The notes beneath the pieces are model-generated. The model was not told where the DNA came from. It did not search any database and saw nothing but the letters and a program-made list of their open reading frames with translations. 8,012 nucleotides of DNA from Verrucomicrobiota bacterium. GTDB lineage: Bacteria > Verrucomicrobiota > Verrucomicrobiia > Opitutales > Opitutaceae. The translations under genes were made by a program, and so were the position numbers. The stretch covers positions 1-8,012 of the forward strand of contig JAUPWC010000108.1 in NCBI GenBank assembly GCA_030916665.1. The letters run 5' to 3'. Shown here piece after piece: positions 1 through 5,215 of the stretch; within the stretch, counting starts at the first letter, position 1, and each line of letters begins with the position of its first letter.

Positions 1-962
1 TCACCGAGTTCTTCCGCGTCCACGCCCAGTCTCGGCCGGAGAAACATATCGTCCGCTCCATCGTGGAAAACCGGACCGGCCGGCCGGTTTTCGCCCAGCT
101 CATCGGCGAGGAAATCCCGCACATGGTCCGCACCGTGAAGGAGCTGCTGAAGCTCCCCGTCGCCGGCATCGACCTGAACATGGGCTGTCCGGCCCCGAAG
201 ATCTACAAGAAGAACGTCGGCGGCGGCCTCCTCCGCGACCCGGCCAAGATCGACGCGCTCATCGGCGGCCTGCGCGACGCCGTGCCCGGTCTCTTCACGG
301 TCAAGATGCGCATCGGTTTCGATTCAACCGACAACTACCTGCGCGTCCTCGACCTCATCAACAAGCACGGCGTGGACCTGCTGAGCGTCCATGGCCGCAC
401 GGTGAAGGAAGGCTACCGCAGCGACGTCCACTACGACTTCATCGCCACCGCCGCCCGCACCGTGCGTTGCCCCGTGCTCGCCAACGGAAACGTGACCTCC
501 GCCGCCAAGGCCGCTGAGGTGCTCAGCTCGACCGGCGCCGCCGGCGTCATGATCGGCCGTCACGCCATCCGCAACCCGTGGATCTTCCGCCAGACGCGCG
601 AACTCCTTGTCGGAGGGCCCGCGTCCCTGCGGGCCGTCTTCCAACCCACCCTCGCCGATGTCCGCGAATACGTGGACCGGCTCTACCGCGAAACCCGCAC
701 GCCCGAGATTCCCGAGGCGGCCCACGTGGCCAAGATGAAGAAATACCTGAACTTCGTCGGCCAAGGCGTGGACCCTGACGGAAAATTTCTTTTCGACATG
801 CGCCGCGCCATGACGGAAGCCGAGCTGTTCGCCGTCTGCGACCGTCACCTCCTCGCCGAACCCGCCAAATTTTTCTCCGCCGAGCCATACGCCGGCGTCA
901 TCGCCCGACCCAACTGCGAGACCCCGGTCGAGAGCTGTTCGCTGGATGTCATCACCGCCTGA
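1..962 (+). CDS. dus: tRNA-dihydrouridine synthase (Dus family, DusB-like), 5' partial
   Basis: FMN-dependent enzyme that reduces specific uridines in tRNA to dihydrouridine, using NAD(P)H, in the cytoplasm. The reading frame is open to the left edge: complete codons run from position 3 and begin TEFFRV. The GTG at 63 is therefore an internal Val, not the start. Counting from that first codon, the catalytic Cys is Cys62 in NMGCPAPK, the flavin-contacting Lys is Lys101 in TVKMRIGF, and His130 lies in SVHGRTVKEGY. The phosphate-binding end of the TIM barrel shows NGNV (about 161) and GVMIGRHAIRNPWIF (181-195). The NMGCPA and GRxAIRNPWIF forms resemble DusB more than DusA or DusC, but I cannot fix the subgroup or the tRNA position modified. 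A helical C-terminal domain follows and the stop TGA is at 960-962. About 320 residues are visible, so only a short N-terminal piece is missing. Family call is secure; subgroup is inference. Confidence 0.95.
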   Translation, partial: TEFFRVHAQSRPEKHIVRSIVENRTGRPVFAQLIGEEIPHMVRTVKELLKLPVAGIDLNMGCPAPKIYKKNVGGGLLRDPAKIDALIGGLRDAVPGLFTVKMRIGFDSTDNYLRVLDLINKHGVDLLSVHGRTVKEGYRSDVHYDFIATAARTVRCPVLANGNVTSAAKAAEVLSSTGAAGVMIGRHAIRNPWIFRQTRELLVGGPASLRAVFQPTLADVREYVDRLYRETRTPEIPEAAHVAKMKKYLNFVGQGVDPDGKFLFDMRRAMTEAELFAVCDRHLLAEPAKFFSAEPYAGVIARPNCETPVESCSLDVITA

Positions 963-964
963 GC

Positions 965-987
965 AGGTCCGGGCAAAGACCGGGCCT
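965..987. terminator. Candidate terminator hairpin between convergent genes (REP-like)
   Basis: An 8-pair stem joins 965-972 to 980-987 around a 7-base loop. Read as plus-strand RNA it has seven Watson-Crick pairs and one G-U pair; as minus-strand RNA that pair becomes a C-A mismatch. It fills nearly the whole gap between the dus stop and the sufT stop and overlaps the sufT stop codon, as expected for a shared terminator. Neither side has a clear U-tract, so intrinsic termination is only possible. On the minus strand the palindrome is preceded by GTAG, which also fits a REP element. Confidence 0.35.
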
Positions 988-1522
988 ACTCGATCCCCAG
1001 CACCTTGCGCCCCGTGTCGGAAATCATCTGCGGCGTCCATTGCGGGTCCCACACGATGTGCACCTTGGCCGACTCGACGGTTGGCAGCCTGGCGATCTTG
1101 GAGCGCGCATCCTCGGCGATGACCGGACCCATGCCGCAGCCGGGCGCGGTGAGCGTCATCTTCACTTCGACCGTGTGCCCGCCCGCGGATGTTTTCTCGA
1201 TGGCCAGATCATAGACGAGCCCGAGGTCCACGATGTTCACGGGGATTTCGGGGTCGAAACAGGTCTTGAGCGAGGCCCAGACCGCCTCTTCGTTGAACTC
1301 ACCGCTCACGGGTGCCGGAGCCTCCTCCTTGGCGGTGTAGCCCTCGATGAGGCCGGCATGCTCCTTGGCGATCTGGAACAGCCCTTGGTCCGTGCGCACG
1401 GTCACGTTGCCTCCCAGCGTCTGGGTGATGAAAACCCTGCTGCCGGCCGAGAGGCGCACCTTGTCGCCCGCCGGGATGACCGTCGCGGGGCAGTTCTGGG
1501 ACAGCACAAATTCCTGATTCAT
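986..1522 (-). CDS. sufT: SufT, long-form DUF59/MIP18-like Fe-S cluster assembly protein
   Basis: A 178-residue cytoplasmic protein of the SufT type, an auxiliary factor for maturation of Fe-S proteins. An N-terminal extension (about residues 1-75), typical of the long SufT form, precedes the DUF59 domain. That domain shows FDPEIPVNIVDLGLVYD (89-105) and TLTAPGCGMGP (123-133). Cys129 in the second motif is the conserved cysteine of the family; Cys88 precedes the first motif. The end, VWDPQWTPQMISDTGRKVLG, also matches the SufT pattern. ATG at 1520-1522 is the only start: the nearest upstream in-frame codon of interest is the sppA stop, 9 bases away. No Shine-Dalgarno sequence precedes it, so translation may depend on coupling to sppA. 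No sufB, sufC, sufD or sufS gene is in view, although related genes often sit in SUF operons. Family call is strong; function in this organism is inferred. Confidence 0.93.
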   Translation of the reverse strand: MNQEFVLSQNCPATVIPAGDKVRLSAGSRVFITQTLGGNVTVRTDQGLFQIAKEHAGLIEGYTAKEEAPAPVSGEFNEEAVWASLKTCFDPEIPVNIVDLGLVYDLAIEKTSAGGHTVEVKMTLTAPGCGMGPVIAEDARSKIARLPTVESAKVHIVWDPQWTPQMISDTGRKVLGIE

Positions 1523-1531
1523 GCGGTCAGG

Positions 1532-3376
1532 CTACTGGAGGCGCAGATCAAAAGGCAACCGGGCATACACGCCCTGCGGATCGTTGAATTTCCCCAGCGA
1601 ACGCAGCTCCTGCAACGCCTCACCCATCAGCAGGCCGGCCGGACCGGTCAGCGCCTTTTCCCGATGCCGGCCCTCGATGGCCTCGGTCAGCGCCTCGGCA
1701 AACTGCTTCGGACGCGGATACTCGGAGACGCGGAAACTGTCGCCCAACTCCGCTTCGGTGGCGGCATGTCTCACGGCGGCGGCCAGCCCGCCCAGTTCGT
1801 CCACGAGACCGAGCTTGAGTGCCTCGCTGCCCGACCACACCCGGCCCTGGGCAATTTCCTCGACCGTCTTGCGCTCGATCTTGCGCGCCTCGGTGACCTT
1901 CGAGATGAACTGATCATAAACCCAGTCCACGGAATCCTGAATGATCGCCATCTCCTCGGGCGTCTTGGGACGCGTGACCGTGAGGGCGTCGGCGTAGCGG
2001 CCGGTCTTCACCGTGTCGAAGGTCAGGCCGAGCTTGTCATTGAAGAGCCCCTGGAAGTTGAGGAGCACGCCATAGACGCCGATCGATCCGGTGACCGTGG
2101 TCGGCTCGGCAAAAATGCGGTTGGCCGGGGCGGAAATCCAATACCCGCCCGAGGCCGCGTAGGCGCCCATCGAGACCACCACCGGCTTTTTCGCCCGCAG
2201 CAGCCGGACCTCGCGCGCGATGGCTTCGGAACCGGTCACGCTGCCGCCCGGGCTGTTCACGCGCAACACGACGGCCTTGATCGCGTCGTCCTGACGGATC
2301 TGCCGGAGCAACCGCGCGGTCTTGGCACCATAGACATAGCCTTCCTCGTTGCCGTGGCCGTCCACGATCTCGCCCTCGGTATAGACGATGGCGATGCGGT
2401 CCTTTTCCGATGAGGACTCAGGCTTTCCTTCGCCCGCGCGCCGGGCCGTGAGGCCGCCGGCGCCAACGAGCCGCGCGTATTCCTTCAGGTTGATCTGCTT
2501 GAAGGGACGCGAGGAACCCTTGCGGCCGGTGTCGGCCTTCAGTTCTTCGAGGACCTCGTCGAGATAGGCGACGCGGTCCACCAGGCCGGCCTCCTTGGCG
2601 ATGTCGGCCCGGATCATGCCCTTTTCGTCCACGATCTTTTGCAACGCGCCCTCCGGCAGCTTGCGGGATTCCTGCACGGCGGCGGTCAGGTTCTTCCACA
2701 GGTCGTCGATCAGCTTCTGAATCTGTTCGCGGTTCTCCGGGCTCATGTCCTTGCGCGTGTAGGGCTCGATGCCGCTCTTGTATTTGCCAACCCGAGTGAC
2801 CTGCACGCCGATGCCGAACTTCTCGAAGGCGCCCGTGAAGAACATCGGCTGCGAGGCGAGGCCGGGCATGAACACCACGCCGTAGGGATCGAGGGTGATT
2901 TCGTCGGCCAGCGAGGCGAGGTAGAGATCACGGGTGCGGGCGAGGTTCAGGTAGGCCTTCACGGGTTTGCCCGAGGCCTTGAAACCCTCGACCGCCTCGC
3001 GCACTTCCTTGAGCGCGGCGAAGCCGGATCCATAACCGCCCGCCTGCACCGAACCCGTGAGAAACAGTCCCTTGATCGCCTTGTCGTGCGCCGCGGCTTC
3101 GATCGCCCGCGTCACCTGGCGCAACTGAAGCCGGCTGCGGCCCTCTCCGCCGAAGGCCTCGAGAAACTCCTCCATGCCTTCGGCCTGGTCCGGTGTGTCC
3201 ATGATGGTCGCTGACAGGTCGAACACGAGGTAGGAGTCCTCCTGCACCGCCACCGGCTTTTTCTGGCCGAGGGCGATCACGACCCCGAGCATGACGAACA
3301 TGAGGATGACACCGCCGATCAGGAACACCAACAGCGCGCTGATCGTGGCGAAAAACGACGTGAAGAAATTCTTCAT
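1532..3376 (-). CDS. sppA: Signal peptide peptidase SppA, 67 kDa type (tandem S49 domains)
   Basis: Membrane-anchored serine protease that degrades cleaved signal peptides in the bacterial envelope. At 614 residues it is close to the 618 of E. coli SppA and is the long, duplicated-domain form. One hydrophobic anchor spans about residues 8-36. The N-terminal S49 half carries the general-base lysine, Lys200 in RVGKYKSGIEPY. The C-terminal half carries RVNSPGGSVTGSEAI (372-386) and the nucleophile Ser409 in MGAYAASGGYWIS, followed by TTVTGSIGVYGV. Both catalytic residues are therefore present, so an active enzyme is expected. ATG at 3374-3376 is forced by an in-frame TAG four codons upstream (3386-3388); no Shine-Dalgarno is visible. 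The gene ends 9 bases before sufT on the same strand and likely shares its transcript. It diverges from the 505-residue gene across 183 bases. Assignment is by clear motif match to the known family. Confidence 0.96.
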   Translation of the reverse strand: MKNFFTSFFATISALLVFLIGGVILMFVMLGVVIALGQKKPVAVQEDSYLVFDLSATIMDTPDQAEGMEEFLEAFGGEGRSRLQLRQVTRAIEAAAHDKAIKGLFLTGSVQAGGYGSGFAALKEVREAVEGFKASGKPVKAYLNLARTRDLYLASLADEITLDPYGVVFMPGLASQPMFFTGAFEKFGIGVQVTRVGKYKSGIEPYTRKDMSPENREQIQKLIDDLWKNLTAAVQESRKLPEGALQKIVDEKGMIRADIAKEAGLVDRVAYLDEVLEELKADTGRKGSSRPFKQINLKEYARLVGAGGLTARRAGEGKPESSSEKDRIAIVYTEGEIVDGHGNEEGYVYGAKTARLLRQIRQDDAIKAVVLRVNSPGGSVTGSEAIAREVRLLRAKKPVVVSMGAYAASGGYWISAPANRIFAEPTTVTGSIGVYGVLLNFQGLFNDKLGLTFDTVKTGRYADALTVTRPKTPEEMAIIQDSVDWVYDQFISKVTEARKIERKTVEEIAQGRVWSGSEALKLGLVDELGGLAAAVRHAATEAELGDSFRVSEYPRPKQFAEALTEAIEGRHREKALTGPAGLLMGEALQELRSLGKFNDPQGVYARLPFDLRLQ

Positions 3377-3458
3377 GCCGCGAAGCTAGACCGGGCCTCC
3401 CACCCCGCCAGCGAAAAAAGCCCCGCGGCACGTCATGCGGACGGGCGGAGTCTCGCCG

Positions 3459-3483
3459 CGATAAGCGGCAATGTTACTTATCG
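3459..3483. promoter_or_regulatory. Dyad-symmetric element in the divergent intergenic region (candidate operator)
   Basis: CGATAAG (3459-3465) and CTTATCG (3477-3483) are perfect 7-base inverted arms around an 11-base spacer. The left arm overlaps a second small hairpin, GCCGC-GATAA-GCGGC (3455-3469). The site lies between the divergent starts of sppA (3376) and the 505-residue gene (3560), a usual place for a dimeric regulator. The arms are relatively AT-rich within a GC-rich background. The binding factor is unknown and the regulatory role is inference. Confidence 0.33.
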
Positions 3484-3511
3484 GCCAATTCATCCGGCGG
3501 TTTAACGCGAC

Positions 3512-3539
3512 TAGACATCCGTTTGTGCCGATGTAATCT
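3512..3539 (+). promoter_or_regulatory. Weak candidate promoter for the 505-residue gene
   Basis: TAGACA (3512-3517) matches the sigma-70 -35 consensus at five of six bases. TGTAAT (3532-3537) matches the -10 consensus at five of six, but the 14-base spacing is short. The alternative -10, TAATCT (3534-3539), gives 16-base spacing with a poorer match. Either would place transcription start about 10-20 bases before the ATG at 3560, leaving a very short leader. That fits the absence of a Shine-Dalgarno sequence. Low confidence. Confidence 0.22.
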
Positions 3540-3559
3540 TTCCGCAATCCGCCACGCAT

Positions 3560-5077
3560 ATGAGCGAAAAACAGGAATTCCTGACCACGAACCGCAAGGC
3601 GCTGACCATCAATCTTGATGGCACCCACTACGGCACCATCGCCGAGATCGGCGCCGGCCAGGAGGTCGCCCGCGTGTTCTTCCAGGCGGGCAGCGCTTCC
3701 GGCTCCATCGCCAAGACCATGTCCGCCTACGACATGACCTTCAGCGACGCCATCTACGGCAAGGCCCCGCGCTACGTCTCGCGCGAGCGCCTCGTGACCA
3801 TGCTCGGCCACGAATACAACCTGCTCAAGGAGCGGCTGAGCGAGAAGCGCGGCGAACGCACCTGCTTCTTCGTCTATGCCGACACCGTCGCCACCGCCAA
3901 CGCCAAGAGCGGCCAGACCAGCGGCCACGGCTGGCTCGGCATCCGGTTCCAGACCAAGCCGCTCGAGGAACCCAGCGACATCCTCATCCACGTCCGCACC
4001 CTCGACAAAAAGAACGTCCTCCAGCAGGAGGCCCTCGGCATCGTGGGCACCAACCTCATTTACGGCGCGTTCTACCACCGCGACAACCCGGAGAAGTTCA
4101 TCCAGTCGCTCGTGGACAACCTCGGCACCGACCGCGTCGAGGTGGACATGCTGCGCTTCAGCGGCCCGGCCTTCGCCCACATCGACAACCGCATCCTCTC
4201 GCTGCACCTCGTGAAGCACGGCCTGACCAACGCCGTGATGTTCGCCCCCAATGGCGACGTGCTCCAGCCCTCCGAGGTCATCTACAACCGCCCCGTGCTC
4301 GTCGAGCGCGGCAGCTTCCGCCCCGTCACGCACGTCAACGTGGACATGCTCAACTGCGCCACCGCGCAGTTCCTCCAGGAGCCGCTGGTGAAAGGCAAGG
4401 ACATCGTCGTGCTCATGGAGATCACGATGAACAACCTCCTCGCCGAGGGCTCGCTCGACGAGCAGGACTTTCTCTCGCGCGTGGACATGCTCGGCCACAT
4501 CGGGTTCACGGTGCTCATTTCGAACTACTCGGAGTTCTACCGCCTCGTCTCCTACTTCCGCCGCTACACGAAGGAGATGATCGGCGTCGCCATGGGCATC
4601 AACAACCTCCTCGAGATCTTCAACGAGAAATATTACGAGAACCTCGAGGGCGGCATCCTCGAGTCCATGGGCCGCATGTTCCGCCACGCCGTGAAGCTCT
4701 ACATCTACCCGATGCTGTCGCAGGCCTACGACAGCTACCTCAAGACCGGCCATCCCGCCGAGGGCGGACAGGCGCACGTCGCCCACGCCTTCGCCGGCAA
4801 GGTGCTCATCACCGCGCGCAACCTCAACGTCAGCGACCACCTGCGCAACCTCTACGCCCACCTGCTCGAGAACCACTACATCGACTGCATCACGGGGCAC
4901 GACGAGGACTACCTCACGATTTTTTCCCGCGACGTGCTCCAGCGGATCAAGAACAACGACGCCTCGTGGGAGAAACTCGTCCCCGCCAAGGTCGCCGAGG
5001 TCATCAAGACCCGCGGCCTCCTCGGCTACGGCAAGCCGGCCAAGCCGGCCAGCGCATCGCCAATCCCGGACGCTTGA
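3560..5077 (+). CDS. Conserved 505-residue cytoplasmic protein of unassigned function
   Basis: Intact gene with ATG at 3560; an in-frame TAG at 3512-3514 and no other start codon between fix the start. There is no signal peptide or membrane segment, so it is probably cytoplasmic. The sequence is rich in conserved-looking blocks: NLDGTHYGTIAEIGAGQEVAR (about 18-38), AKTMSAYDMTFSDAIYG (51-67), CFFVYADTVAT (102-112), HGWLGIRFQT (123-132), QQEALGIVGTNLIYGAFY (155-172), RPVLVERGSFRPVT (244-257), VLISNYSEFYRLVSYFRRYT (318-337) and ENLEGGILESMGRMF (360-374). I recall very similar proteins of about 480 residues in distant phyla, some labelled nicotinate-nucleotide adenylyltransferase. I find no GxFxPxHxGH-type nucleotidyltransferase site here, so I do not adopt that name. 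The tail after about 490 (GKPAKPASASPIPDA) is low-complexity and probably disordered. It stands alone, divergent from sppA and convergent with the kinase. That it is a real gene is near certain; its role is unknown. Confidence 0.92.
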   Translation: MSEKQEFLTTNRKALTINLDGTHYGTIAEIGAGQEVARVFFQAGSASGSIAKTMSAYDMTFSDAIYGKAPRYVSRERLVTMLGHEYNLLKERLSEKRGERTCFFVYADTVATANAKSGQTSGHGWLGIRFQTKPLEEPSDILIHVRTLDKKNVLQQEALGIVGTNLIYGAFYHRDNPEKFIQSLVDNLGTDRVEVDMLRFSGPAFAHIDNRILSLHLVKHGLTNAVMFAPNGDVLQPSEVIYNRPVLVERGSFRPVTHVNVDMLNCATAQFLQEPLVKGKDIVVLMEITMNNLLAEGSLDEQDFLSRVDMLGHIGFTVLISNYSEFYRLVSYFRRYTKEMIGVAMGINNLLEIFNEKYYENLEGGILESMGRMFRHAVKLYIYPMLSQAYDSYLKTGHPAEGGQAHVAHAFAGKVLITARNLNVSDHLRNLYAHLLENHYIDCITGHDEDYLTIFSRDVLQRIKNNDASWEKLVPAKVAEVIKTRGLLGYGKPAKPASASPIPDA

Positions 5078-5079
5078 AC

Positions 5080-5093
5080 CAGCCCCGGGGCTG
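5080..5093. terminator. 14-base perfect palindrome, possible weak terminator
   Basis: CAGCCCCGGGGCTG is a perfect palindrome starting three bases after the stop of the 505-residue gene. As RNA it can form a 5-pair stem with a CCGG loop. No U-run follows, so intrinsic termination is uncertain. It sits in the 138-base convergent gap before the kinase stop (5216), where I see no other gene or strong signal. Confidence 0.28.
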
Positions 5094-5215
5094 TGCCGCA
5101 AAAGCAATTCCAGCGGGCGTGGCGCGCGGCGGTTTGTCGGACCGTCGATTCAGGCTGGGACTTGACCAAGCCGGCGGGAAACCGTCGGAGTGCGGATTTA
5201 GCCCGAATCCCGTGA

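Noticed and set aside
63..65. GTG at 63 as the start codon of the dus gene.
   Set aside because: The frame is open upstream to the window edge and reads TEFFRVHAQSRPEKHIVRSI, which fits the normal N-terminal part of the Dus barrel, so the GTG is internal.
324..1052. A 242-codon minus-strand frame opposite the dus gene.
   Set aside because: It covers the Dus catalytic region in antisense and overlaps the sufT 3' end; the product is low-complexity Gly/Ala/Asp/Val.
1040..2413. A 457-codon open frame on the plus strand opposite sufT and sppA.
   Set aside because: It runs across two well-identified genes and their junction in antisense register, with no start signal and no recognisable protein content.
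3411..3440. A T-run (GCTTTTTTC on the minus strand) after a CCGC/GCGG mini-stem in the sppA leader, as an attenuator.
   Set aside because: The stem is only four pairs with a 10-base loop, and no leader peptide or competing structure is convincing.
3641..3811. Nicotinate-nucleotide adenylyltransferase function for the 505-residue protein, from EIGAGQ and MLGH.
   Set aside because: The MLGH at residues 81-84 lacks the preceding GxFxPxH strand-loop and the later ISSTxIR-type motif needed for that superfamily.
3386..5107. A 573-codon open frame on the minus strand opposite the 505-residue gene.
   Set aside because: It is in exact codon register with the plus-strand gene. It stays open because TTA, CTA and TCA codons, which would read as stops on the other strand, are avoided in GC-rich coding sequence. 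Its product is a biased Val/Glu/Asp/His-rich string with no domain, and the plus-strand frame has clear family-like conservation blocks.
5194..5210. A GGATT/AATCC 5-pair hairpin just past the kinase stop as its terminator.
   Set aside because: The stem is short, the loop is 7 bases and no U-run follows in the minus direction; it is too weak to call.
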